Source: Vannielia litorea
GTDB lineage: Bacteria; Pseudomonadota; Alphaproteobacteria; Rhodobacterales; Rhodobacteraceae
Reading direction: 5' to 3'
DNA length: 64,000 nucleotides
Assembly (NCBI RefSeq): GCF_019801175.1
Contig: NZ_JAHVJR010000001.1
Location: forward strand, 744,001 to 808,000
Of the stretch, positions 26,167 to 34,664 are shown piece by piece. Both the position numbers and the translations under genes were made by a program. The notes below the pieces were generated by a model. That model saw only the letters and a list, made by a program, of their open reading frames with translations, was not told where the DNA came from and ran no database searches. Every line of letters starts with the position of its first letter. Position 1 is the first letter of the stretch.

Positions 26167-27741
26167 ATGTTCACTGTGATCCGGGTGTGCCTGAGGGCCC
26201 TGTCCCGCCGCCGCGCGGGGCTGGCAGTTGCGGCGCTCGCTCTTGGTGTGGCGGGGCCGCTCTGGGCCGAGGGCCGGGTGGCGCTGGTGATCGGCAATGC
26301 CGCCTATTCCGACCTTCAGCCGCTGGCCAACCCGGTGAACGATGCGCAAGGCATCGCCTCGGCTCTGGAGCGGCTGGATTTTCAGGTCACCCTCATCACC
26401 GACGCCCCGAAAGACCGGCTCGCCCCCGTGCTCGATGCCTTCGTCGCCAGCGCCGAAGATGCCGAGACCGTGCTGTTCTACTACTCCGGTCACGCCTTCC
26501 AGCAGGAAGGGCGCAACCTTCTGGTGCCCGCCGACGCCGGGCTGAAATCACCCGAGGCGCTGCGCGGTGAGACATGGGATTTTTCCGAGGATATCGTCGC
26601 CCGCCTCGCCGCGCCGGGCCGCCAGTCGCTGTTCTTTCTCGATGCTTGCCGCAACAACCCGCTGCCACTCTCGCTGCGCAGTGAGGCGGGCGAGGGGCTG
26701 GCCAAGCCCGATACCGGCACCGGCAGCTTCGTGGCCTTCGCCACCCAGCCTGGCGCCGTCGCCCGTGACGGGATCGGCGCCAACAGCCCCTTCACCCTCG
26801 CCATGCTGAAGAACATGGAGACCAAGGGCATCTCGATCTCCGACCTGATGATCGTCGTGCGCGGCGAGGTGATCGAGGCCACCCACGAAACTCAAGTGCC
26901 GTGGGACCAATCCAGCCTGCGTGCGCAGTTCTATTTTGCCCCGGTCGAGGAGCAGGGTGCCACGATCACCGAGGCCGACCTCGACGCCATTGGTGGGCTG
27001 GACGAGGAGAGCATCCGCAACGTAGTGGGCGCGCTGGCAGACAACGGGGTGACGCTCGAGATCCTCGTGGTCGAGGATGAGCCGGTCGAGGTGGCCGATG
27101 CCACGCCCAACCCGATCGTCGCCATCGACGACGTGGAAGAGACCGGAACCGCTGAGGGCGAAGAGGTCGCCATGCTCGACGAGACACGCTCGGTGGGTGA
27201 GGAGTCAGAGGAGGGCGAAGCACCGAGCCTCGCCGACAGGGTCGCCGCTGCCGAGGCCGTGGTGGCCGCCGCCGCTGCCCGCAACCCCAGCGACCCTTCT
27301 GAAGAGGAGCTGGCCGCCGTCGACCTGCCCGAGAACCTTGCTCTCGGCGTGCAACAGGAACTCACCCGCGTTGGATGCCACCGCGCAGCCAATGATGGCC
27401 TTTGGGGCCGGGTCAGCCGCATCTCGCTGCTGCGCTATTACACTGCCAAGGGCAAAGTGAGCGCCGAAGAGGCCAAGGCCGAGCCGACCGAGCTGGCCTT
27501 CCGCCGCCTTTCGCTCGAGCCGGGGGTGGTCTGCGAGGGTGTCGTGGCCGCGCCGGTCCGGGTTGCCGCCAAATCCTCCGGCCGCAAGCGCACGGTGATC
27601 CAGAAGGCCGCCACCCCCGCGCCCCGCACACAGCCCAAGACCCCGACCCGCACGATCAGCACCCAGCCCACCACCACCGACCGGGGCACCAAGGTGCCCG
27701 CCAAGATCAACCGGCTCTCCCGCGGTGCCATCGGCGGCTGA
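26167..27741 (+). CDS. Exported caspase-like (peptidase C14) protein, tandem paralogue
   Basis: This 524-residue paralogue has a clear signal peptide (RRAGLAVAALALGVAGPLWA, cleavage before EGRV). The caspase-like domain starts GRVALVIGNAAYSDLQPLAN, with catalytic H109 in YYSGHAF and C161 in FLDACRNNP. An acidic linker follows, then a module near residues 390-430 (GVQQELTRVGCHRAANDGLW) matching the one in the upstream paralogue, and a basic Lys/Thr/Pro tail. GGGAGGG precedes the ATG. The two caspase genes and the hydrolase gene downstream have gaps of 34 and 51 bp, so one transcript is likely. Localisation outside the cytoplasm is inferred from the signal peptide. Confidence 0.86.
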   Translation: MFTVIRVCLRALSRRRAGLAVAALALGVAGPLWAEGRVALVIGNAAYSDLQPLANPVNDAQGIASALERLDFQVTLITDAPKDRLAPVLDAFVASAEDAETVLFYYSGHAFQQEGRNLLVPADAGLKSPEALRGETWDFSEDIVARLAAPGRQSLFFLDACRNNPLPLSLRSEAGEGLAKPDTGTGSFVAFATQPGAVARDGIGANSPFTLAMLKNMETKGISISDLMIVVRGEVIEATHETQVPWDQSSLRAQFYFAPVEEQGATITEADLDAIGGLDEESIRNVVGALADNGVTLEILVVEDEPVEVADATPNPIVAIDDVEETGTAEGEEVAMLDETRSVGEESEEGEAPSLADRVAAAEAVVAAAAARNPSDPSEEELAAVDLPENLALGVQQELTRVGCHRAANDGLWGRVSRISLLRYYTAKGKVSAEEAKAEPTELAFRRLSLEPGVVCEGVVAAPVRVAAKSSGRKRTVIQKAATPAPRTQPKTPTRTISTQPTTTDRGTKVPAKINRLSRGAIGG

Positions 27742-27792
27742 TGCGCCCGGCGAGGCGCTTGAACTGGACCCGAAACCTGCCATCCTGACCCC

Positions 27793-30195
27793 GTGCTGAA
27801 AGATCAGATAGACCCGCGCTTCACCCAAGCCGCCAGCGCCGCCAAACGGCGCAAGCGGGCGGCCCGGCGCGGGCGTCTGCTGATCGCGCTGGTCGCCTTC
27901 GTGCCTGTGATCCTGCTGGGCCTCGGTGTGTGGTTCACATGGGACAAATGGTCATTCAACACCGGCGGCGGCGAGGTGGCCGAAGAAGACCTCGAAGAGG
28001 GCTTCGCCATCTCCTCGGATGAAGACACCGCCGCCGCGTCCTCTGCTTTTGTCGCCGCCTTCGTCGACCTCGCGGGCGACCCGCTGATCATCCGCTTTGC
28101 CGAGAACGGCGAAGAAACCAAGCGCAAGCTGGAGGCCCCCGCCACCCTGCGCGGCACCCCCCGCGCCCCGCGCGGCGAGCTGCTGCTGGTGAGCGACGTG
28201 ATGGTCTCCACCGAGGCCCGCTTCGTCACGACGCTGCCCTCCAGCCAGGAAGACTTCGCCTTCTTCCAACTGCAAAAGAGCGCCCCCCAACAGGCTGAGG
28301 CCGCGGATGCGGAAGACGCCCGCGAGGTGGCCGAGGCGCTGGAGGCCGAGGGCGCTGAGGAGGTGGCCGAAGACCTGGGCGAGGCCGCCGAGACCGAGGG
28401 CTACGAGGAGGCTGAGCTGGACGACGCCACCGGCGGCTGGGGCGAGGCTGTGGGCGATGAAGAGGAGGGCGTGCCCGGCTTCACCGAGACGGCAATCGAA
28501 AACACCACCTCCGTCGTCTACACCCGCCCGCAGGACCTGCGCACCAAGCTCGACCGCGACATCTTCGTGAAAATCCAGCACGACCGCCCGCTCGACGACC
28601 TGCTGATCGACAACGGTTTTTTCGAGAACGAGGCCAAAAAGGTTGCCGAGGCGGCGCGCGAGTATTTCGAGATGGAGGGGGTGAAGGCCGGGCAGGTGGT
28701 CGCCATGCGCGGCCAGCCCGAACTCGGCGGCTCGCTCTCCTTCCGGCAAATGTCGATCTACGACAACGAGGTCTACTTCGGCACGCTGGCCCTGACCGAC
28801 GAGGGCGACGTGGGCCCGGGCTCCGACCCTTGGGTGGATGACGAACTCTTCGACTATGCCGGCGAGGACGAGGCCGAGGAGGTGACCGAGCAGCGCTACC
28901 GGATGCTCGATGCCTTCTACTCGGCCGCCATCCGCAACGGCATCCCCTCGGTGATCGTGGGCGAGGCCATCGCGCTCTTGAGCAAGGAGCACGACCTCTC
29001 GGCCTTCGCCAACCCCGGCGACAAGATGCGCTTTCTCTACGCCCCGCCCGGTGAAGGCGACGAGGGCGGCGATGGCTCCAGCCGCATCCTTTATATCTCG
29101 ATCCAAGGCGACTCGGTGGATATCGAATGTTTCGTCTACGCCACCAACGCCGAGGGCGACATGGGCTGTTTCGGCCTGAAGCCCAAGGCGGGCGGAGGCG
29201 GCGGGCTGGTGAGCGGCATGGTGACCCCAGTGAAGGGCGTGCTGACCTCGCGCTTCGGTCCGCGCCACCACCCTATTTTGAAAACCGTGAGGGTTCACAA
29301 GGGCGTCGACTGGGCCGCGCCCACCGGCACGCCGATCTACGCCGCCTTCGACGGCACGGTCAGCTACACCGGCCCCGGCGGCGGCTACGGCAACCTGCTG
29401 AAGATCACCCACGCGGGCGGCATGGAAACCCGCTACGCCCACCTCTCAAAGTTCGGCTCCCAGCCGGGCCAGCGGGTGAGCGCGGGCGATGTGGTGGGCT
29501 ATGTCGGCACCACCGGCCGCTCCACCGGCCCGCATCTGCATTTCGAGCTCTACCTCGGCGGCACCGCGATCGACCCGCTCGGCTCCTCCGTGCCCTCCGG
29601 CGGGGGCGGCGTAGGCGGTATGACGGCGGATGGCTCCGGCGCGGTCGAGCAACTGGTGAACCAGATCATCCGGGTGGAATCCGGCGGCAACGCCACGGCG
29701 AAGAACCCGCTTTCAACTGCGACTGGCCTCGGCCAGTTCATCGAGAGCACCTGGATCCGGATGATGCGGACTTATCGCCCGGATCTTGCCTCCACCCTCA
29801 GCCGCGCCGAACTGCTGGCGCTGCGGAACGATCCCACGATCAGCCGTGAGATGGTGAAACGGCTGGCGATGGAGGGCGAAAGCTACCTGCGCGCGCGCGG
29901 CCACGGCATCACTGCGGGCCGGCTCTATCTCTGCCACTTCCTCGGGGCGCAGGGCGCGGCGGTTGTGCTCTCCAATCCCGACGACGCGCTGCTGATCGAC
30001 GTGCTGGGCGCTGGTGTGATCCGGGCGAACCCCTTCCTCACCGGCAAGACCGTGGGTTACGTGAAATCCTGGGCCGAGAGGAAGATGTCAGGCCGCAAGG
30101 GCGCCGTGGTGGTCACCTCCGCCCCGGTCATCCGCGAACCCGGAGGCCTGCCCGACTACCGCAAGGAAATCGGCGCTCTCCTGACCCGCATCTGA
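27793..30195 (+). CDS. Membrane-anchored peptidoglycan hydrolase: M23 plus lytic-transglycosylase-like domain
   Basis: The GTG start gives 800 residues. A basic N-tail and one membrane helix (LLIALVAFVPVILLGLGVWF, about 30-50) anchor it. Residues 55-480 are acidic, partly low in complexity, and may include a LysM-like or spacer fold. An M23 endopeptidase domain occupies about 480-600, with metal ligands H502/D506 in HKGVDW and H581-L-H583 in HLHFE. A second catalytic domain follows at about 615-770 with SLT features: E629 in IRVESGGN, then NPLSTATGLGQFIESTW. It could cut both peptide cross-links and glycan strands. It ends the rightward envelope operon. Confidence 0.88.
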   Translation: MLKDQIDPRFTQAASAAKRRKRAARRGRLLIALVAFVPVILLGLGVWFTWDKWSFNTGGGEVAEEDLEEGFAISSDEDTAAASSAFVAAFVDLAGDPLIIRFAENGEETKRKLEAPATLRGTPRAPRGELLLVSDVMVSTEARFVTTLPSSQEDFAFFQLQKSAPQQAEAADAEDAREVAEALEAEGAEEVAEDLGEAAETEGYEEAELDDATGGWGEAVGDEEEGVPGFTETAIENTTSVVYTRPQDLRTKLDRDIFVKIQHDRPLDDLLIDNGFFENEAKKVAEAAREYFEMEGVKAGQVVAMRGQPELGGSLSFRQMSIYDNEVYFGTLALTDEGDVGPGSDPWVDDELFDYAGEDEAEEVTEQRYRMLDAFYSAAIRNGIPSVIVGEAIALLSKEHDLSAFANPGDKMRFLYAPPGEGDEGGDGSSRILYISIQGDSVDIECFVYATNAEGDMGCFGLKPKAGGGGGLVSGMVTPVKGVLTSRFGPRHHPILKTVRVHKGVDWAAPTGTPIYAAFDGTVSYTGPGGGYGNLLKITHAGGMETRYAHLSKFGSQPGQRVSAGDVVGYVGTTGRSTGPHLHFELYLGGTAIDPLGSSVPSGGGGVGGMTADGSGAVEQLVNQIIRVESGGNATAKNPLSTATGLGQFIESTWIRMMRTYRPDLASTLSRAELLALRNDPTISREMVKRLAMEGESYLRARGHGITAGRLYLCHFLGAQGAAVVLSNPDDALLIDVLGAGVIRANPFLTGKTVGYVKSWAERKMSGRKGAVVVTSAPVIREPGGLPDYRKEIGALLTRI

Positions 30196-30300
30196 CCGCT
30201 GCCAAATAGCGCGCCCTGCGGGCGCATTCCTTTTATTGTCCGCCCGTGGCTCGGCCTGTACCCATGGGGAACCGGAAGCGCGGGTTGCGCGGGCGGGGTA

Positions 30301-30378
30301 GGATATTTGCAGCAAGAAAATTCACAGGCGGTGCGGACAGCTTAGCTCAAATTGTCCATTTTCTTGCTCCAAGTATCC
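30301..30378. repeat. Inverted pair of a 21-bp intergenic element
   Basis: The 217-bp gap between convergent genes holds two inverted copies of one sequence: TATTTGCAGCAAGAAAAT within 30301-30321 and ATTTTCTTGCTCCAAGTATC within 30358-30378, with only two mismatches over 21 bp. The spacer contains CTCAAATTGTCC. A third copy with the same AATTGTCC neighbour occurs at 34548-34568. The pair could fold as a bidirectional terminator between the convergent hydrolase and dusA genes. Confidence 0.75.
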
Positions 30379-30412
30379 CCGCCGGAGGCCTCAAATCTCT
30401 TCTGGTGCGCCC

Positions 30413-31420
30413 TCAAGCGGCGAGACTGGTCTCGGGCAGGGCATCCAGAGCCCGGTCCAGCACCTCGAGCCCCGCATCTTCGCGGTGCGCCTGCTCCGAG
30501 AGGATGCGTCGCCACGCGCGGGCGCCGGGGCGGCCTTGGAAAAGGCCGAGCATGTGCCGGGTGATCTGGGCGAGCTTGCCGCCTGCTTCTAGGTGGGCGG
30601 CGATGTAGGGGCGCATGGCATCCACCACGTCGCGGCGGGTCTTGCCGCTTGGCGCTTCGCCAAAGACCTGCTGATCGGCAAAGAGCAGCAGGCCGGGGTC
30701 GTGATAGGCGGCGCGTCCAATCATCACCCCATCCATGCCGGTGCCGAGATGCTCCTGCGCCTCATCCAGCGAGGTGATGCCGCCGTTAATCGAGACGTGC
30801 AGCCCCGGGAAATCCGCGCGCATCTGGTGCACGAGCGGATAATCCAGCGGTGGCACCTCGCGGTTCTCCTTCGGGCTGAGCCCCTGAAGCCAGGCCTTGC
30901 GCGCATGGATGGTAACGCGGGTCACGCCAGTGCGCTCGATTATCGCCAGAAAGGCGGGCAGCACCTCTCGCGGCTCCTGCTCATCCACCCCGATACGGCA
31001 CTTGGCGGTCACCGGCACCGAGACCGCCTCGCGCATCGCGGTGAGGCAGTCTGCCACCAGCCCGGGCGATTTCATCAGCACCGCGCCGAAGCAGCCCGAT
31101 TTCACCCGGTCGGAGGGGCAGCCGATGTTCAGGTTCACCTCGGCATAGCCCGCCGCCTCGGCCATCCGCGCGGCCTCGGCCAGCTCCTGAGGCTCCGAGC
31201 CGCCGAGTTGCACCGCCACCGGGTGTTCGGCCGCGTTGAACTCCAGCAGGTGGGTCGCCCCGCCGCGCACCAGCGCAGGCGCCGTGACCATCTCGGTGTA
31301 GAGCAGCGTGCGCGCGGTCAGTTGCCGGTGGAAGAACCGGCAGTGACGATCTGTCCAATCCATCATCGGGGCGACGGACAGGCGGGCAGCTTCAAGGGTG
31401 GTTTCGGCAGATGGCGTCAT
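30413..31420 (-). CDS. dusA: tRNA-dihydrouridine(20/20a) synthase
   Basis: A 335-residue flavoprotein that reduces uridine to dihydrouridine in the tRNA D-loop. The start LSVAPMMDWTDRHCRFFHR is characteristic of DusA, as are YTEMVTAPAL and the catalytic cysteine in NLNIGCPSDRVKSGCFG. Also visible are FMN-phosphate binding near VSINGGI and GVMIGRAAYHDP, and a helical tRNA-recognition domain towards the C-terminus. Length is normal for the family. It is downstream of the PAAR gene by 39 bp on the same strand. Confidence 0.94.
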   Translation of the reverse strand: MTPSAETTLEAARLSVAPMMDWTDRHCRFFHRQLTARTLLYTEMVTAPALVRGGATHLLEFNAAEHPVAVQLGGSEPQELAEAARMAEAAGYAEVNLNIGCPSDRVKSGCFGAVLMKSPGLVADCLTAMREAVSVPVTAKCRIGVDEQEPREVLPAFLAIIERTGVTRVTIHARKAWLQGLSPKENREVPPLDYPLVHQMRADFPGLHVSINGGITSLDEAQEHLGTGMDGVMIGRAAYHDPGLLLFADQQVFGEAPSGKTRRDVVDAMRPYIAAHLEAGGKLAQITRHMLGLFQGRPGARAWRRILSEQAHREDAGLEVLDRALDALPETSLAA

Positions 31421-31459
31421 GGCAGGCCGTATCTAGCGCCCTGCGCCCGGCAGCGCCAG

Positions 31460-31759
31460 TCAGTCGCCGAAGGACACATCCGCCGCGCCGGCATCGGCCG
31501 CGCCGCCGCAGGAGATCGCATCGCCCACACGGCCTGCCGGGATGCCGTTGACATACACACTGCCCGATCCGCCCGAGAGCGCGCGCGGGTGCGGCGGGAG
31601 CGGGCAGGTGGGGCAGGCGTGGGGCACATAGGCATCGCCCTTGCGCACCACCGCCTTGCCCTCGGCATAGACATTGGGCGAGGCCCCGATCGCAGGGCTG
31701 GGCGGAAAGTGGCAGCTGTGGCCCGATCCGATATCGCCGAGCCGTGTGACCTTTGGCAT
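31460..31759 (-). CDS. PAAR-domain protein (orphan spike tip)
   Basis: The 99-residue protein is essentially one PAAR domain. It shows the repeated short glycine-rich beta segments (MPKVTRLGDIGSGHSCHFPP, NVYAEGKAVVRKGDAYVPH, GSVYVNGIPAGRVGDAISC) with His and Cys residues that would bind the metal at the tip. PAAR proteins sharpen the spike of type VI secretion systems or other contractile injection machines. No other secretion gene is in the window, so it is an orphan. It has no toxin extension and lies between ackA and dusA. Confidence 0.87.
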   Translation of the reverse strand: MPKVTRLGDIGSGHSCHFPPSPAIGASPNVYAEGKAVVRKGDAYVPHACPTCPLPPHPRALSGGSGSVYVNGIPAGRVGDAISCGGAADAGAADVSFGD

Positions 31760-31831
31760 TGCCTGCGCTCCTGTTCGCGGCGTTTCTTCCTTACAATCTG
31801 GTCCCTTGCGCGGCCCGATGCAAGAGGCGCC

Positions 31832-32977
31832 TCAGAGCGCCGCCTGCACCGCGCGGGCAATCACCAGCTCTTCGTTGGTCGGCAGCACCAGCGCCGGCAG
31901 ACCCGAGGAGATGCGCGTGCCGCCGTCCTCGTTGGCGCGGGCGTCCAGCGTGAAGCCCAGAAAGGCGAGCTGCTCCAGCACCCTGGCGCGGATCGGGGCG
32001 GCGTTCTCGCCAATGCCGCCGGTGAACACCAGTGCATCGATCCCGCCCATCGCCGCCGCCATCGCCGCCACCTCCTGCGCCACCCGGTCGACGAAATAGT
32101 CCACCGCCTGCGCCGCCTCGGGGGCCTCCGAGCCGAGCAGCGCCCGCATGTCGTTGGTCATGCCCGATAGGCCCTTCAACCCGCTCTCCTTGTAGAGCAC
32201 TTGGGTGATCTCGGCGGAACTCATGCCCTGATCGTCCAACATCCATAGCAGCACGCCCGGGTCCATCTGGCCGGGGCGGGTGCCCATGCAAAGCCCGGAT
32301 AGGGCAGAGAACCCCATGGTCGAGGCCACCGAGCGCCCGCCCTCCATCGCGCACAACGAGGCGCCATTGCCGAGGTGGGCCACAACCACGCGGCCCTCGT
32401 GCAGCGCCGGCCAGTCCTCCGCCAGCTTGCCCGCGATATAGGCGTAGCTCAGCCCGTGAAACCCGTAGCGCCGCACGCCCATGTCATAAAACCGGCGCGG
32501 CAGCCCGTAGGTGTCATTCACCCAGGGGTGGCCCCGGTGAAAGGCGGTGTCGAAACAGGCGACCTGCAGCGTGTCGGGAAAGGCCCGGCGGGCGGCCCGC
32601 ACGGCAGAGAGGTTGTGCGGCTGGTGCAGCGGGGCCAGCGGCTCCAGCGCGGTGAGGGCAGAAATCGCGGCATCATCCAGCACCAGCGGCGCGCCGTGAT
32701 CCGGCCCGCCATGCACCACCCGGTGCCCCATGCCCACCACCTCGCGCCCGCCCAGATAGGGGGCGATGGCGGCGAGGATTGCTGTGACCGCCTCCTGGTG
32801 ATTGGCCGCCGGTATCCGCCGCTCCAACTTGGGCTCACCGGGGATTTCGAGGTCCAGCTCGGTGTCGCCCCCGATCCGCTCGACCTGCCCGCCAGCCTCC
32901 TCGGTGAGGCTCTGGGCATCGAACAGCCCGAACTTGATCGAGCTGCTCCCGGCATTCAGCGTGAGGATCGCGCTCAT
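31832..32977 (-). CDS. ackA: Acetate kinase
   Basis: The 381-residue kinase of the ASKHA fold interconverts acetate + ATP and acetyl phosphate. It shows the start LTLNAGSSSIKFGLFD, the GMGHRVVHGG loop, the CFDTAFH segment with the catalytic Asp, HLGNGASLCAMEGG and the late FTGGIGENA adenosine-binding motif. It is slightly shorter than the usual 395-400 residues but has all motifs. Its ATG overlaps the stop of the phosphate acetyltransferase gene (ATGA at 32974-32977), so the pathway enzymes are coupled. Confidence 0.95.
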   Translation of the reverse strand: MSAILTLNAGSSSIKFGLFDAQSLTEEAGGQVERIGGDTELDLEIPGEPKLERRIPAANHQEAVTAILAAIAPYLGGREVVGMGHRVVHGGPDHGAPLVLDDAAISALTALEPLAPLHQPHNLSAVRAARRAFPDTLQVACFDTAFHRGHPWVNDTYGLPRRFYDMGVRRYGFHGLSYAYIAGKLAEDWPALHEGRVVVAHLGNGASLCAMEGGRSVASTMGFSALSGLCMGTRPGQMDPGVLLWMLDDQGMSSAEITQVLYKESGLKGLSGMTNDMRALLGSEAPEAAQAVDYFVDRVAQEVAAMAAAMGGIDALVFTGGIGENAAPIRARVLEQLAFLGFTLDARANEDGGTRISSGLPALVLPTNEELVIARAVQAAL

Positions 32978-34359
32978 GGTTTGCGGTTCGACTGGTAGAG
33001 CGCGGCCACGGCGCAGGAGGCGAGGCGCGCAGCGTCATCATCGGCGCGGGAGGTCAGGATCACCGGCACGGCGGCCCCGATCACGATGCCCCCGGCCTCG
33101 GCATGGGCAACGAAGGTCAGCTCCTTGGCCAGCATGTTGCCCGCCTCCATGTTGGGCGCCACCAGAATCTCGGCGCGGCCCGCGACCAACCCCTTGATGC
33201 CCTTGGTCTTGGCCGCATCCACATCAATCGCGTTGTCCATCGCCAGTGGGCCATCGACCAGCCCGCCCTTGATCTGGCCCCGGTCGGCCATCTTGCTCAG
33301 CACGGCGGCGTCGATGGTGGAGGGGATCTTGGGGTTCACCGTCTCGACGGCGCTGAGGATGCCCACCTTCGGCTCGGCGATCCCCAGCGTATGGGCCAGA
33401 TCGATCGCGTTCTGCACGATGTCCACCTTGGTTTCCAGGTCTGGCATGATGTTGATCGCCGCATCGGTGATCAGCAGCAGGTGCTCCAGCCCCGGCACAT
33501 CCATCACGAACACATGAGAAATCTGCCGTCCCGTCCGCAGCCCGCCTTCGCGGGCAAAGACGGCGCCCAAGAGTTGCCCGGTGTGCAAATGCCCCTTCAT
33601 CACCGCCTGCGCCCGGCCCTCATGCACAAGGGAAACCCCCAGCTTGGCGGCCTTCGCATGGTCCGGCTCGGCGATGATCTCCAGCCCCGAGATATCGCGC
33701 CCGATCTCCTCGGCAGCGGCGGCAATCTTCAGCGGATCGCCGATCAGGATGGGGGTGATCAGCGTGTGATCCCAGCCCAGCAGCGCCCCACCGAGCGAAT
33801 TCGCTTCCTCCGGCGCCACAACGGCAGTCGGGATCGCGGGCAGGGGGCCGGCAAGGTCGATCAGCGCATCGAAATGCTTGTGCCGCCGCACCGTGAGGCC
33901 CGGAATGTCATCGGCCTTGAAGCTCTGCGGATGCTCCGGCGCAAACACCGTTGCCTCACCGCGCACGATCACCGCGCCATCGCTCACCCGCGTCACCGTG
34001 GTGTGAAACCGCGCCACCCGGTCCGGCTCCTTGGCCGTCAGCACCACCTTGGTCACCACCTCGTCGCCAGCAAAGGCCCGGCCGCAGAACTCCAGATCCT
34101 GGCTGCGATAGAGCGTGCCCGGCCCGGGCAGCTGGTTACCGAACACAGCCGAAATCTGCGCCGCCAGCCACATCGAGGGCGTCACCGCCTCGGGCAGCCC
34201 GTCGCCATCGCCATCTTCGCGCGGCAGGTGCAGCGGGTTCAGGTTGCCGGAACTGTTGGCGAAGACATAGAGATCATCGGCCAGCACGAGCCGCTTGCGC
34301 TCCGCCTCCATGCCCACCTCGAGCTTGTCGTAGGGGGTGTTGGTGAATTCCTGAATCAT
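32974..34359 (-). CDS. MaoC-like hydratase/phosphate acetyltransferase fusion
   Basis: The ATG at 34359 is supported by AAGGAG upstream. The 461-residue protein has two parts. Residues 1-155 resemble a MaoC/hot-dog enoyl-CoA hydratase (YVFANSSGNLNPLHL, GTLYRSQDLEFCGRAFAGDEV). Residues 165-461 are a Pta/Ptb-type phosphate acyltransferase (ILIGDPLKIAAAAEEIG, VMKGHLHTGQLLGAV, INIMPDLETKVDIVQNAI). The same fusion is known in alphaproteobacteria and often sits beside ackA, as here. The Pta half should make acetyl or butyryl phosphate from the CoA ester; the job of the MaoC half is unclear. Confidence 0.92.
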   Translation of the reverse strand: MIQEFTNTPYDKLEVGMEAERKRLVLADDLYVFANSSGNLNPLHLPREDGDGDGLPEAVTPSMWLAAQISAVFGNQLPGPGTLYRSQDLEFCGRAFAGDEVVTKVVLTAKEPDRVARFHTTVTRVSDGAVIVRGEATVFAPEHPQSFKADDIPGLTVRRHKHFDALIDLAGPLPAIPTAVVAPEEANSLGGALLGWDHTLITPILIGDPLKIAAAAEEIGRDISGLEIIAEPDHAKAAKLGVSLVHEGRAQAVMKGHLHTGQLLGAVFAREGGLRTGRQISHVFVMDVPGLEHLLLITDAAINIMPDLETKVDIVQNAIDLAHTLGIAEPKVGILSAVETVNPKIPSTIDAAVLSKMADRGQIKGGLVDGPLAMDNAIDVDAAKTKGIKGLVAGRAEILVAPNMEAGNMLAKELTFVAHAEAGGIVIGAAVPVILTSRADDDAARLASCAVAALYQSNRKP

Positions 34360-34521
34360 CAAATGGCTCCTTCGAAATTTCCGGGCAAGACTGGCGCAAC
34401 CCGGGCCCCTTGGCCAGCCTCCCCGGCCTGCCACGGCGAGGTAACGACGCGTTAACGGGACAAGCGCCAAAACTTTGGGCCGGCAGCCTCGCCACCCGCC
34501 CGCCGCACAACCGACAATTCG

Positions 34522-34597
34522 ACTAAAATTGTCCCCACCCCGCCTGCATTATCTTGCTGCAAATATCTCCGGGGGGCGTGGGGGGCTGGCCCCCCAC
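34522..34597. repeat. Third 21-bp element copy with GC-rich palindrome
   Basis: The 305-bp gap 34360-34664 has no gene. It contains CTAAAATTGTCC (34522-34533), then ATTATCTTGCTGCAAATATC (34548-34567), a close match to the pair at 30301-30378. Directly after it lies a perfect palindrome GTGGGGGGC-TG-GCCCCCCAC (34578-34597) followed by TAAAAAC. The remainder, 34360-34520, is the pta leader, where I see only the AAGGAG ribosome binding site and a GTTAAC at 34450-34455. Confidence 0.7.
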
Positions 34598-34664
34598 TAA
34601 AAACCCCAGTATGGGAGCCAGATTGGACGACGCACAGCGAGGCGCGTTCCCCAATAGCCCAGCC

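Noticed and set aside
24051..27741. Cytoplasmic caspase-based defence module such as CBASS or gasdermin systems
   Set aside because: No cyclase, gasdermin or sensor gene is adjacent, and both proteins have export signals.
31460..31759. Type VI secretion cluster
   Set aside because: Only the PAAR gene is present; neighbours are dusA and ackA.
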